Source: Streptomyces aquilus
GTDB lineage: Bacteria; Actinomycetota; Actinomycetes; Streptomycetales; Streptomycetaceae
Length of the DNA: 64,000 nucleotides
Assembly (NCBI RefSeq): GCF_003955715.1
Contig: NZ_CP034463.1
Span: forward strand, 5,704,001 to 5,768,000
Reading direction: 5' to 3'
Below, piece by piece: positions 1 to 8,514 of this stretch. Made by a program: the position numbers and the translations under genes. The notes beneath the pieces are model-generated. The model saw only the letters and a program-made list of their open reading frames with translations. It made no database searches and was not told the DNA's origin. Within the stretch, counting starts at the first letter, position 1; the number at the start of each line of letters is the position of its first letter.

Positions 1-1685
1 AGCACAACCTCTGCTTCCGGGAGACCCTCGGCGCGGAGACCCTGCTGATCTTCCCCGGTCTCATCAAGCAGAAGAGGCCCCTGTACGACGCCGTCGAGAC
101 CGTGGACGACATGACCTACGTCGTCCGCGGCCGGGTGGAGAACGTCTATGCGGCGCTCGTGGTGCTGCTCGGCCACACCCGCCGGTTCACCCGCGTCAAC
201 TACTGGCAGAACCAGGCGCAGTTCGAGATGGGCAGCGGTGAGATCTGCGGTCTGCGCCTCCTCCAGGAGCGGGAGGGCGAGATCGAGCTCGTGCTCCACT
301 ACAGCGACGCGGTGCCGCCGTACGGCCGGAACGCCTTCCAGGGGCTCCTCGAAGGCTTCCTCTACGAGCGCCGCGACGTCACCGTGACCCCCTTCCCGCC
401 GGTGGCCTGTGGGAACGGCCACCGGCAGGACCGTACGGTGGTGATCGGCGCCCTGCGGGACGGGCTGCGGACGATGTTCTGCTCCCGGTGCGGGGAGCGC
501 GTCGCGCTGCCGGATCTCGACGGGCCGGTGGCGCTGGGCGAGGAGGACAGGCGGCTCGTCGGGACGGACCGGGCGGCGGCGCGGCTGCGCGGCGCGTACG
601 AGACCCGCCTGGTACGGGTGAAGAGCTTCCGCGCCGACCGTGCCGTGCCCCGGTGCTACGTCAGCCATCTGCCCGAGGACGCGGAGTGGGCCGCTCAACT
701 CGCCCGCGATCTGCGTGATGCCGGGGTGCTGGTCGTCGAGGAGGCGGGCGACGTCCAGGAGGACGACTTCGTGCTGGCGGTCGTGACACGTGCGTACGCA
801 CGGGCGTTCGCGCGGCTCGGTGCCGACGCCGCGCTGATCCGGGCGCGGCGTCGGACGCGCCCGGGCCGGTCGCCGCGTGTCGCCCCGCTGTTGCGCACCG
901 GTGCCGCCGAGGGGAGCCTTCCCGACGAGTTGCGTGGCCTGGTGCCCGGCGAGTTCCAGGACGACGTCTGGTACGACAGGTATGTCGTCGCGCTGTTCGA
1001 CCTGGTACTGACGTTGTACGCCATCCCCTTCGACCATCCGGCGTTCGGAGGGCTGCGGGCGGACATGCAGCTGGAGGCGCTGAGATCCCGGGTCGCGGTA
1101 CTTCAGTCCCCGTCGCGGGAGCAGCCCGCGGACGTCTATCTGTCGTACTCCTGGAGCGAGGAGAGCGACGCCCTCGCCGACGAACTGGACGCCGCCTTCC
1201 AGGAGCGCGGCCTCGTCATGGTGCGCGACCGGCGGGACGCCGGGTACAAGGCGTCCATCGGGCGGTTCATGGAGCGCATCGGTCAGGGCAAGTGCGTGAT
1301 CCTCGTGATCAGTGACGCCTACCTCAAGTCGCAGAGCTGTCTGTTCGAGCTGTTGCAGGTCGCCAGGCACGGGGACTTCCGGGAGCGGGTGTTCCCGGTG
1401 GTGCTCCCCGACGCGCGGATCCACCGGCCGCAGGACCGGGTCGCGTACGTGCGCTACTGGGAGGAGCAGATCGCCGAGCTGGACGAGGCGCTCAAGTCCG
1501 TGTCGGCGGCCAACCTCCAGGGGTTCCGGGAGGACATGGACCTCTACACGGAGATCCGCGCCCAGCTCCCGGGGCTGGCCGACATCCTGCGTGACATGAA
1601 CGCCCTGACCGTGGACCTGCACCGCGACGCGGCCTTCTCGGAGGTCCACGCCGCGGTGATGAGCCGTATCAACCTGCGGTGGTGA
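1..1685 (+). CDS. TIR-domain protein, N-terminus cut off by window edge
   Basis: The frame is open from the first full codon at base 3 with no stop before 1683-1685, so this is the C-terminal part (about 560 residues) of a longer protein. The GTG at 102 is probably internal. A conserved block comes first (LLIFPGLIKQKRP, later VRGRVENVYAALVVLLG), then a Cys/His knuckle (CGNGH, later CSRCGE) at about nt 408-500. Next is a TIR-like alpha/beta segment starting CYVSHLPED (nt 655-800). A better TIR domain follows at nt 1125-1600: YLSYSW strand, BB-loop-like DRRDAGYKASI, and a Glu in CLFELLQ where NADase TIR domains carry the catalytic Glu. From memory, similar blocks occur in bacterial STAND/LRR-TIR proteins. 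An antiphage or signalling role is inference. Confidence 0.8.
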   Translation, partial: HNLCFRETLGAETLLIFPGLIKQKRPLYDAVETVDDMTYVVRGRVENVYAALVVLLGHTRRFTRVNYWQNQAQFEMGSGEICGLRLLQEREGEIELVLHYSDAVPPYGRNAFQGLLEGFLYERRDVTVTPFPPVACGNGHRQDRTVVIGALRDGLRTMFCSRCGERVALPDLDGPVALGEEDRRLVGTDRAAARLRGAYETRLVRVKSFRADRAVPRCYVSHLPEDAEWAAQLARDLRDAGVLVVEEAGDVQEDDFVLAVVTRAYARAFARLGADAALIRARRRTRPGRSPRVAPLLRTGAAEGSLPDELRGLVPGEFQDDVWYDRYVVALFDLVLTLYAIPFDHPAFGGLRADMQLEALRSRVAVLQSPSREQPADVYLSYSWSEESDALADELDAAFQERGLVMVRDRRDAGYKASIGRFMERIGQGKCVILVISDAYLKSQSCLFELLQVARHGDFRERVFPVVLPDARIHRPQDRVAYVRYWEEQIAELDEALKSVSAANLQGFREDMDLYTEIRAQLPGLADILRDMNALTVDLHRDAAFSEVHAAVMSRINLRW

Positions 1686-1698
1686 GCCGTGGCAACCT

Positions 1699-2592
1699 CT
1701 AGAACGTCCCCAGCTTCACGATCGACAGCAGCGCGATCAGCTGGATCGCCGACGCGCCCAGCGCCTTCGGCCACGGCAGGTCGTGGGACCTGGAGACCAT
1801 CAGGGTCAGGAGGGCGCCCGCGGCCACCCAGGTCGCCCAGCCGAGGGCCTGGACGAAGGTCGCGTCGCCGCCGAAGAACATGGCGAAGACCAGACGGGGT
1901 GCGTCGGTCAGGGACATGATCAGCATGGAGAGGCCGACCGTGGGCTGCCAGGCGCCGTCGCCGCCGAGCTGGCGGGCCAGGGTGTGGGTGACCACGCCGA
2001 GGATGAAGGAGGACAGGACCATGGCGACGGCCGTCGTCAGGACGATGGGTACGGCGTTGGAGAGGGTCGCGTTGATCGCTTCCTCCCTCGCGCCGTCGAA
2101 GCCGAAGACGGCGAGCAGGCCGTAGAGGAAGGTCACGATGAGGGCCGGGACCCACATCGTGTAGTCGCGCATCTGGAGGAAGGTCTGGTTGGGGGCCGTG
2201 ACGATGCCCCTCAGCAGGTCCTTCCAGTGCAGACGGGGGCCGACCGGGCCCGCGGGGGGTGTGGAGCCGGCGCGGTAGGTGCCGCCCTGGTTGTACGGGT
2301 CCTCGCCGACCGAGAACGCCTGGGTGTGGCCCGGCTGGTTCGCCGCGTACGGGTCCGGGCCGGCGGGCGGTTGGCCGTAGCCGCCGTCGCCGAAGTACTC
2401 CGGCTCGTCGTAGCCGCCGCCCTGGTGACCGCCGCCGTACCCCTGCTGCTGCCCGGGGTACGGCTGCTGCGGCGGCGCGGGGTAGCCGCCGTACGACGGT
2501 CCCTGCGGGGCCTGCTGCCCGTACGGAGGTTGTTGCGGTCGCGTGTGAGGAGCGCCGTTGTCCCGGCCGCGTCCGATCCTGAATCCAGCCAC
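1699..2592 (-). CDS. Yip1-family membrane protein with Pro/Gln/Gly/Tyr-rich N-terminus
   Basis: 297 residues from the GTG at 2592 (VAGFRIGRGRDNG), preceded by GAAGG. The frame stays open upstream to 2673, but that part looks non-conserved. The first 100 or so residues are low complexity (PQQPPYGQQ, YPGQQQGYGGG) and likely a disordered cytoplasmic tail. Then comes LHWKDLLRGIVTAPNQTF, typical of the entry to a Yip1 domain, and about five hydrophobic helices (for example ALIVTFLYGLLAVFGF and IVLTTAVAMVLSSFIL). The molecular role of bacterial Yip1-like proteins is not established. It ends 13 bp past the TIR gene and is convergent with it. Confidence 0.8.
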   Translation of the reverse strand: MAGFRIGRGRDNGAPHTRPQQPPYGQQAPQGPSYGGYPAPPQQPYPGQQQGYGGGHQGGGYDEPEYFGDGGYGQPPAGPDPYAANQPGHTQAFSVGEDPYNQGGTYRAGSTPPAGPVGPRLHWKDLLRGIVTAPNQTFLQMRDYTMWVPALIVTFLYGLLAVFGFDGAREEAINATLSNAVPIVLTTAVAMVLSSFILGVVTHTLARQLGGDGAWQPTVGLSMLIMSLTDAPRLVFAMFFGGDATFVQALGWATWVAAGALLTLMVSRSHDLPWPKALGASAIQLIALLSIVKLGTF

Positions 2593-2740
2593 GCCTTCGA
2601 ACGTACCTGGTCCCGGAGAGCGGCGTGCCGGGCCCGGGCGTTCGGGCCCGGCTTTGCTGCCGAGCTGTGACATCCCTTACGGGGAATCCCTGAAGGTCAC
2701 GAGGGTTCCCGGTTCGTCAGCCGGTCCGGCTCCGCGCTGC

Positions 2741-4192
2741 TCAGCCTTCCAGTACGTCGCCGAAGTACGCGTCGCCCGACGGGCCGCCCAGCGTCGTTCC
2801 GGTGAAGGACTTCGAGCCGGTGGCCGTGAGGCCGGACGTCGTGGACTTCAGGAACCAGACCGCGCCGTCGCTCGTGTTCTCGCCGGAGGCGGAGGCGACC
2901 AGTTCGGTGCGGCCGTTGTCGTCGACGTCCGTGAGCTGGACCGCGTAGCCGAACTGGTCGTAGGACTCGGCCGTGCCGGGGACGTTCGCGGTGTTCTGGG
3001 AGTAGGACTTCGCACCCGTGCCGGTCAGGCCCGTGGCCGAGCCGCGCAGGATCGTGACCGTGCCCGCGTTCTTCGCCGAGCCGATGGTCTCCTGGGCGGC
3101 GCCGACCGCGATGTCGGGGAAACCGTCGCCGTTGACGTCACCGGCCGACAGGCTCCAGCCGAAGAAGTCGTTCTTCTCGGCCGTGCCCGGGACGCCCGCC
3201 GAGTCCTGGGTGAACTTCACCGGGGTGCGGGTGGACAGGCCGGTGGCCGCGCCGTACGTCACCGTCACCGCGCCGCCCGGGCCGCCGTTCGGCTCGGTCG
3301 TCGACTTCTCCATGAAGTTGCCGGTGACGATGTCGCCGTAGCCGTCCTTGTCGACGTCGGCGATGACGCCCGCGTAGCCGCCCGCGAGCTTCTTGCCGGC
3401 CTTGACGGTGGTGGTGGCGTTGCCGGTGTAGAGGACGCTGCGGGTGCGGTACTCCCCGCCGCTGGTCTCCTCCTGGCCCATGACCAGCAGGTCCGTCTTC
3501 CCGTCGCCGTTGACCTCGCCCGCGATCAGGCCGTCGGGGTAGATCGTGGTCTGGTCGACGGTGTCGACGCCGACCAGCGAACTCGCCTTGCCCGTGCGGG
3601 AGATGGGGCCCTTGAAGATGTTCAGGGCGGGCGTGGAGTTGTTGCCGGCGGCGAGGTCGGTGTGGCCGTCGCCGTCGAAGTCGCCGGCCGCGATGACCCA
3701 GCCCAGCTCGTTGCGGTACTCCGGCAGCGGGGAGGAGATGTCGGTGCCGGACTTGATGCCGGTCGCGCCGCCCCACAGCACGGTCAGCGCGCCGAAGGAG
3801 TCGGTGGAGCCGATCCGCTCGCCGTGCACGCCGACGACGAGGTCGGTGTAGCCGTCGCCGTCGAAGTCGCCCGAGGTGAGGCGGTCACCGAAGTAGTCGG
3901 ACGCCTCCGGGCTGCCCGGGATGCCGTCCGTGGCCTGGCTGATGATCTGGCGCTTGCTCGTGTCGAGGCCGCTCTTGGTGCCGTAGACGACGGCGACGTA
4001 GCCCGCGCCGGTCTTGCCGCTCACCTTGGCGATGGGGGCGGCGATGGCCACGTCCCGGTAGCCGTCGCCGTTGAAGTCACCGGCGAGGCCGGAGGGGGCC
4101 GCGGCGGCGGTCGTGGCGGACGCGAGGGTGAGCAGACCGCCGGTCAGGGCGGCGGCGGTGGCGGCCGCGAGGGCGGTTCTGAGGGGGCGCAT
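2741..4192 (-). CDS. secreted FG-GAP/VCBS-repeat protein (integrin alpha-like beta-propeller)
   Basis: 483 residues from ATG 4192. Residues 1-35 form a Sec signal peptide (MRPLRT, a long Ala/Leu core, then TTAAAA). The mature part holds about six to seven repeats with the Ca-binding loop DxDGDGYxD (DFNGDGYRD, DFDGDGYTD, DVNGDGFPD, DVDDNGRTE), separated by FG/GAP-like motifs such as FGxxLxxGD. These are expected to form a seven-bladed propeller. No enzymatic domain is visible, so it is probably an extracellular binding or adhesion protein. It is the last of three same-strand FG-GAP genes, with only 33 bp to the next. The two secreted paralogues look like a tandem duplication that has diverged. 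Confidence 0.9.
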   Translation of the reverse strand: MRPLRTALAAATAAALTGGLLTLASATTAAAAPSGLAGDFNGDGYRDVAIAAPIAKVSGKTGAGYVAVVYGTKSGLDTSKRQIISQATDGIPGSPEASDYFGDRLTSGDFDGDGYTDLVVGVHGERIGSTDSFGALTVLWGGATGIKSGTDISSPLPEYRNELGWVIAAGDFDGDGHTDLAAGNNSTPALNIFKGPISRTGKASSLVGVDTVDQTTIYPDGLIAGEVNGDGKTDLLVMGQEETSGGEYRTRSVLYTGNATTTVKAGKKLAGGYAGVIADVDKDGYGDIVTGNFMEKSTTEPNGGPGGAVTVTYGAATGLSTRTPVKFTQDSAGVPGTAEKNDFFGWSLSAGDVNGDGFPDIAVGAAQETIGSAKNAGTVTILRGSATGLTGTGAKSYSQNTANVPGTAESYDQFGYAVQLTDVDDNGRTELVASASGENTSDGAVWFLKSTTSGLTATGSKSFTGTTLGGPSGDAYFGDVLEG

Positions 4193-4225
4193 AGAGGTGC
4201 TCCAGTGAAGGAAGGTGAAGAAGGG

Positions 4226-5590
4226 TCAGTCGAGGAAGCCGCCGCCGTACTCCGGCAGGTGGGCGGAGCCCGTCGCGGTCGGGGTGGTGCCGGTGCCGCG
4301 CATCAGCAGGCCGTCGCCGTTCGCGCCCACCGTCAGGTCCGCCTTGCCGTCGCGGTCGAGGTCGCGCAGGCGGACCGCGGAGCCGAAGGAGGCGTAGGAG
4401 TCGGCCGGGCCGAGGACCGACTGCGGGATCCAGGTGGAGCGGGTGCCGGTCAGGCCGCCGGAGCCGCCGCGGAAGACGGTGACGCCGCCCTGGTCCTCCT
4501 TGCCGTCGACGTCCTCCTGCGGGACGCCGACCGCGAGGTCCGCGTAGCCGTCGCCGTTGGTGTCGCCGGCCGAGACCGAGTAGCCGAAGTTGTCGTCCGC
4601 CTCGGGGCTGCCGGAGACGCCGGAGGAGGCCTGGTTGTACGTCATCGAGCCGCTCGGCCCCGACGACGTGCCGCGCCAGACGCTGACGATGCCCTTGCCG
4701 TCGTTGTTCCAGGGCAGGCCCACCGCGATGTCGCCGTAGCCGTTCTTGTCGAAGTCGCCGATCGTGGCGGCGAACGGCTCGCTCGCGTACGTCTTCGAGG
4801 CGCCCGAGGTCAGGCCGGACGAGGCGCCCTTGAGGTACCAGACGCGGTTGGCGTCGGTCTGGCCGGTGAACTGGGTGCCGAGGATCACGAGGTCGGTCTT
4901 GCCGTCGCCGTTGACCTTGCCGGCGGCCAGGCCGTACGAGTACCAGCCCGCGCCCTCCTTGTCGATCTTGGTGACGCTGCCCGTCGTACCGGACTTGGTG
5001 AACGGGCCCCGGTACAGCCACGCCTCGCCGCCGCCGATCACCGTGAGGTCGGGTGAGCCGTCGCCGTTGAAGTCGCCGGTGGCGAGCTCGCTGCCGAAGT
5101 GGGACTGGGAGCCGTTCGCGCCGGACCTCGGGGCGAGGCTGGTGCCGCCGGACAGGCCGGTGCGGGAGCCCCAGACGATGGTGACCGTGCCGCGGTACTT
5201 CGCGCTGCCCACGTGCTCGGTGCCGTTGCCGACGATCAGGTCCGCGTAGCCGTCCTTGTTCAGGTCGGCGCTGCTGAGCGACTCGCCGAAGTAGTCGTCC
5301 TCCTCGCCGGTGCCGGGGATGCCGGGGCTGTCCTGGTGGACGACCTGGGTGTGCCCGGTGTCGAGGCCGCTCGCCTTGCCGTAGACGACGGTGACGGCAC
5401 CGCCCAGCCAGCCGCCGGGGCCGGAGATGCCGCTGGAGTAGTTGCTGTAGGCCAGGTCGCGGTAGCCGTCGCCGTTGAAGTCGTCGTAGTGCTTGGCGAC
5501 GGCGGCGGAGGCCGGGGCGGCGAGGAACAGCGGGGTGAGGCCGGTCGCCAGAAGGGTGGTGGTGAGGGCGGCGGCGGTGCTTCTGCGCAT
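4226..5590 (-). CDS. secreted FG-GAP repeat protein, paralogue of its neighbour
   Basis: 454 residues from ATG 5590, preceded on the minus strand by GGGAGGACCCC. It has a signal peptide (MRRSTAAALTTTLLATG, cleavage near PASAA). FG-GAP repeats start at residue 38 or so with DDFNGDGYRDLAYSN and continue with DLNKDGYADL, DFNGDGSPDL, KVNGDGKTDL, DFDKNGYGDI, DTNGDGYADL and DLDRDGKADL, which is seven Asp-rich loops as in a full propeller. The protein ends soon after the last blade. It is probably co-transcribed with the FG-GAP gene 33 bp downstream. The ligand is unknown. Confidence 0.9.
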   Translation of the reverse strand: MRRSTAAALTTTLLATGLTPLFLAAPASAAVAKHYDDFNGDGYRDLAYSNYSSGISGPGGWLGGAVTVVYGKASGLDTGHTQVVHQDSPGIPGTGEEDDYFGESLSSADLNKDGYADLIVGNGTEHVGSAKYRGTVTIVWGSRTGLSGGTSLAPRSGANGSQSHFGSELATGDFNGDGSPDLTVIGGGEAWLYRGPFTKSGTTGSVTKIDKEGAGWYSYGLAAGKVNGDGKTDLVILGTQFTGQTDANRVWYLKGASSGLTSGASKTYASEPFAATIGDFDKNGYGDIAVGLPWNNDGKGIVSVWRGTSSGPSGSMTYNQASSGVSGSPEADDNFGYSVSAGDTNGDGYADLAVGVPQEDVDGKEDQGGVTVFRGGSGGLTGTRSTWIPQSVLGPADSYASFGSAVRLRDLDRDGKADLTVGANGDGLLMRGTGTTPTATGSAHLPEYGGGFLD

Positions 5591-5768
5591 GGAGGGGTCC
5601 TCCCGTGGCTGGGGTGGGGGGACCGCACGCGTTCTCCGGGAGCGGTTCTCGGCTCACCTCGGGCACACAGCGCGGTCGGCGATCAGGAGACCGCCGGCGC
5701 GAGGCAAGGGTTGTACGTGAGTTCGGTAAATATTTGTGCGAGCTGAGGCGCGTGGGGCGTGCGGGCCG

Positions 5769-7064
5769 TCACGAGCCGAGGAACACCGCCGTCGAGAAGG
5801 TGACCGTCGGCTCCGCCGTCACCAGGCCCTGCTTCGTCCCGGAGAACACCGCGACGCTGTCCTTCGTCTCGCCCCGGTAGGTGCGGACCGCGAGGTCCGC
5901 CCGGCCGTCCCCGTCGAAGTCGCCGACCCCGACGACCCGTGTCGTCCCGACGGCTTTCGGTACGACGGTGACCATGGCCGACGCGGACAGTCCCTTCGTA
6001 CGGCCCCGGAAGACCTTCACCCGCGAGCCGCTGGAGACGAGTTCGCTCAGCCCGTCCCCGTCGAAGTCCGCGGCGTCGAGCACCGAGCCGGGGGAGGCGA
6101 GGGTGCCGCGGACGGCGGTGGGCAGGTCGTAGCGCAGGGCGGTGCCGCCCATCGCGCCGACCGCCGCGTCCCAGGCCTTGCCCGCGCCGAAGCGGCCGAG
6201 GGCGACGTCGATGCCGGCCGGGAGGGTGGCGCCGGTACGGGTCGGACCGGCGGGCCCGCCGAGGACGACGGCGGAGGCGGCGGTGCCTTCGGCGGTACGG
6301 ACGACGAGGTCGTCGTAGCCGTCGAGGTTCACGTCCACGGCCGGGCCGACCGGCACCTGTCCCGGCGACCGGATCGGCGCACCGGCCTTGCGCGGGGCGC
6401 CCTTCCGGCTGAACGGGCCCTGGAGGAAGCTCAGTTGGCCGCCCGAGGCGTGCAGGACCAGATCCGCGTCGCCGTCGCCGTCGAAGTCGCCGCACACCGG
6501 CTGGTCCGCCCAGTCGTTGCCCGCGCGGGACTTGGCGGGGACGGCGAGCTTGACGGCCTTGCCGGTCAGTCCGGTGGGGGAGCCGAACAGGACTTGGAGC
6601 GGGACGGGCGGCTGCCCCTGCCCGTCGAAGGGCGGGTCGGTGGAGACGACGAGGTCGGTGAACCCGTCCTTGTCGAGATCACAGCTCGCCTCCGCGTCGA
6701 AGACGGCGGGGAGTTGGCCCTTGGTGGCCACCGCCTGCCTCTTCGCGCTCACCAACTGCCGTGCCCCCGGCCGCAGTCCACGCGCGCTGCCGTAGACGAT
6801 GCCGATGCCGGGGTCGTCGGTGTGGCTCTCCGCCTTGACGAGGTCGTTGAGGACGAGGTCGCGGTGGCCGTCGCCGTTGAAGTCGTCGGCGACCTTGCTG
6901 CCGTCGCCGCGCGGCACGGGCAGGACGCCGGGCGCGCTGTTGGCCCGTACGGGGCCGCCGGTGGTGTCTGCGGAGCTCTCGGCGTGCTGGGTGGGGCCGC
7001 AGGAGGCGACCAGCAGCACAGCGCAGAGAACCGCCGTCCCCGTCCCGGCTCTTCGCACGCGCAC
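5769..7064 (-). CDS. FG-GAP repeat lipoprotein
   Basis: 431 residues from GTG 7064, with GAGGTGAGC just upstream on the minus strand. The N-terminus is a lipoprotein signal: RR then AVLCAVLLVASC, lipobox VASC, with Cys about residue 22. This third FG-GAP paralogue is therefore membrane anchored, unlike the two soluble ones. Repeats carry DFNGDGHRDL, DLDKDGFTDL, DFDGDGDADL, DVNLDGYDDL, DFDGDGLSEL and DFDGDGRADL. A 178-bp gap separates it from the next FG-GAP gene. That gap holds an AT-rich patch near 5725-5740, likely the promoter of the downstream pair. Confidence 0.88.
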   Translation of the reverse strand: MRVRRAGTGTAVLCAVLLVASCGPTQHAESSADTTGGPVRANSAPGVLPVPRGDGSKVADDFNGDGHRDLVLNDLVKAESHTDDPGIGIVYGSARGLRPGARQLVSAKRQAVATKGQLPAVFDAEASCDLDKDGFTDLVVSTDPPFDGQGQPPVPLQVLFGSPTGLTGKAVKLAVPAKSRAGNDWADQPVCGDFDGDGDADLVLHASGGQLSFLQGPFSRKGAPRKAGAPIRSPGQVPVGPAVDVNLDGYDDLVVRTAEGTAASAVVLGGPAGPTRTGATLPAGIDVALGRFGAGKAWDAAVGAMGGTALRYDLPTAVRGTLASPGSVLDAADFDGDGLSELVSSGSRVKVFRGRTKGLSASAMVTVVPKAVGTTRVVGVGDFDGDGRADLAVRTYRGETKDSVAVFSGTKQGLVTAEPTVTFSTAVFLGS

Positions 7065-7144
7065 CGCTCACCTCGTCAGCATCATCGACAACGACCTCGC
7101 AATGATGCACGTGTTCGACGGCGGGGTTAAGGGGTGGGACGGGT

Positions 7145-7208
7145 CGGCTCAGTCACTCGGCGGCTCAGTCACTCGTCGGTTCAGTCACTCGTCGGTTCAG
7201 TCACTCCC
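7145..7208. repeat. four tandem 16-bp repeats
   Basis: Four consecutive units begin at 7145, 7161, 7177 and 7193: CGGCTCAGTCACTCGG, CGGCTCAGTCACTCGT, CGGTTCAGTCACTCGT and CGGTTCAGTCACTCCC. They differ at one to three positions and overlap the stop codon of the small minus-strand gene. The length is not a codon multiple and each minus-strand unit holds TGA, so the array is non-coding. Confidence 0.9.
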
Positions 7209-7403
7209 GTCGTCGCTGGAGCCGGAGTTGGAGCGGTTGCTCCCTTTGCCGCTCTTCGCCAGCATCTGTACGACCTCGCCCAGCCCGGTCGTCACCGCGG
7301 CCACGCCCCGCACCCACCGCGGCCCGCCGCGCGCGGCCCACACCACGCACACGCACCCGAAGATCACGAACGCGAGCACGCCCAGCAGCACCACGAACCC
7401 CAT
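7197..7403 (-). CDS. small single-pass membrane protein, unknown function
   Basis: 68 residues from ATG 7403, which has AGGTGGGGAAGC directly upstream. An ATG at 7418 would add five residues. Residues 1-23 form one transmembrane helix (MGFVVLLGVLAFVIFGCVCVVWA). A short basic loop follows, then an amphipathic stretch and a Ser/Asp/Asn-rich tail (NRSNSGSSDDGSD). It stands alone between the FG-GAP lipoprotein and the phosphotransferase gene. The family is not recognised. Its stop lies inside the 16-bp tandem repeat array. Confidence 0.5.
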   Translation of the reverse strand: MGFVVLLGVLAFVIFGCVCVVWAARGGPRWVRGVAAVTTGLGEVVQMLAKSGKGSNRSNSGSSDDGSD

Positions 7404-7508
7404 GCTTCCCCACCTCATCCACGCCTACGGTCCGATGATCCTCCCAGTGGCCCGTCGGGACACGAAAACCGCTGGTGAGGCGGGGGCCCGTGATGTTCGG
7501 ATGGGCCG

Positions 7509-8510
7509 ATGCAGCACGAGGCGTCGATGAGCGTGGACCGAGGGAACTACCAGGACACCGTGACCCCCTGGGAGCGGCCGGAGTGGCGGGAGGCCGCGCT
7601 CGGCTGGGCGGAGGACCGGCTCGCCGCGCGCGGGCTGTGGCCGGCGGGGCACTGGCGGGTGCGGCTGCGGCCGTGGTCGGTGCTGGTGCGCATCGGCGTG
7701 CGGGACGGGGCCGACGTCTGGTTCAAGGCCAACCCGCCCGCGAGCGCCTTCGAGGGCGCGCTCACCGCCGCGCTGGCCGGCTGGGTGCCGGAACATGTGC
7801 TGGAGCCGCTCGCCGTCGACGCCGGACGCGGCTGGGCGCTGCTGCCCTCCGGCGGTGAGGTCTTCCGGGACGCGCTGGAGCGCGGCGCCGCCGACGTGCG
7901 GGCGTGGGAGGGGGCCACGGGGCAGTACGCGCGGATGCAGCGCGCTCTGGTCCCGTACGTCGACGAGATGAGCCGTCTCGGGGTGCCGGACGCCCGCGCC
8001 GCGGCCCTTCCCTCGATCTTCGACAGCGCGCTGGCGGCGAACACCGCACTGGAGCCGGCCGACCGGGCCCGCCTGACCGCCCTCCGCCCCCGCCTCCTCG
8101 ACTGGTGCGCGGAACTCGCCGGGACCGGCGTCCCCGACTCCCTCGACCACTGCGACCTGCACGACGGTCAGCTCTTCCACCCCGGGCCCGGCCGCTTCAC
8201 CTTCTTCGACTGGGGCGACGCCAACATCTCCCACCCCTTCTGCAGCTTCACCGTCCCCGCCCGCCGGGTCCGCGAACGGTACGGCCCCGAGGCGCTGCCC
8301 CGGCTCCGCGACGCGTACCTCGAACCCTGGACCGGGGACGGCCGTACGCTGCCGGAACTGCGCCGCGCCCTGACCCTGGCGACCCGCCTGGGCGCCCTCG
8401 CCCCCACCCGGGCCTGGACCCGCCTCTTCCCCGGCACGAGCCTCCCGGCGGCGGACGCGGCATGCGCGGAGTGGCTGAGGGGGCTGTGCACCGAGGAGCA
8501 CCCGCGGTGA
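7509..8510 (+). CDS. aminoglycoside phosphotransferase-family (APH/CHK-like) kinase
   Basis: 333 residues from ATG 7509; ATG 7527 is an alternative start. The protein-kinase-like fold is supported by the catalytic loop LDHCDLHDGQLF (HxDxxxxQ form) at about 210 and the metal-binding FFDWGDAN at about 235. The N-lobe VWFKANPP supplies the expected ATP-binding Lys. Families with this fold phosphorylate small molecules or proteins, and the substrate cannot be read from the sequence. It ends 4 bp before the GNAT gene, so the two are probably co-transcribed. There is no sign that it is a true antibiotic-resistance enzyme. Confidence 0.82.
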   Translation: MQHEASMSVDRGNYQDTVTPWERPEWREAALGWAEDRLAARGLWPAGHWRVRLRPWSVLVRIGVRDGADVWFKANPPASAFEGALTAALAGWVPEHVLEPLAVDAGRGWALLPSGGEVFRDALERGAADVRAWEGATGQYARMQRALVPYVDEMSRLGVPDARAAALPSIFDSALAANTALEPADRARLTALRPRLLDWCAELAGTGVPDSLDHCDLHDGQLFHPGPGRFTFFDWGDANISHPFCSFTVPARRVRERYGPEALPRLRDAYLEPWTGDGRTLPELRRALTLATRLGALAPTRAWTRLFPGTSLPAADAACAEWLRGLCTEEHPR

Positions 8511-8514
8511 CACG

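Noticed and set aside
2558..5056. An 832-codon plus-strand open frame antisense to the FG-GAP genes
   Set aside because: It is a GC-driven shadow of the minus-strand genes: composition is Val/Arg/Gly/Ala repeats with no domains, while the opposite strand encodes clear signal peptides and Ca-binding repeats.
7145..7208. A CRISPR array
   Set aside because: Units of 16 bp abut directly with no spacers and no cas genes are present.
7509..8510. An antibiotic-resistance aminoglycoside phosphotransferase
   Set aside because: The fold and catalytic loop fit the broad APH/CHK superfamily, but nothing in the sequence or neighbours points to aminoglycosides.
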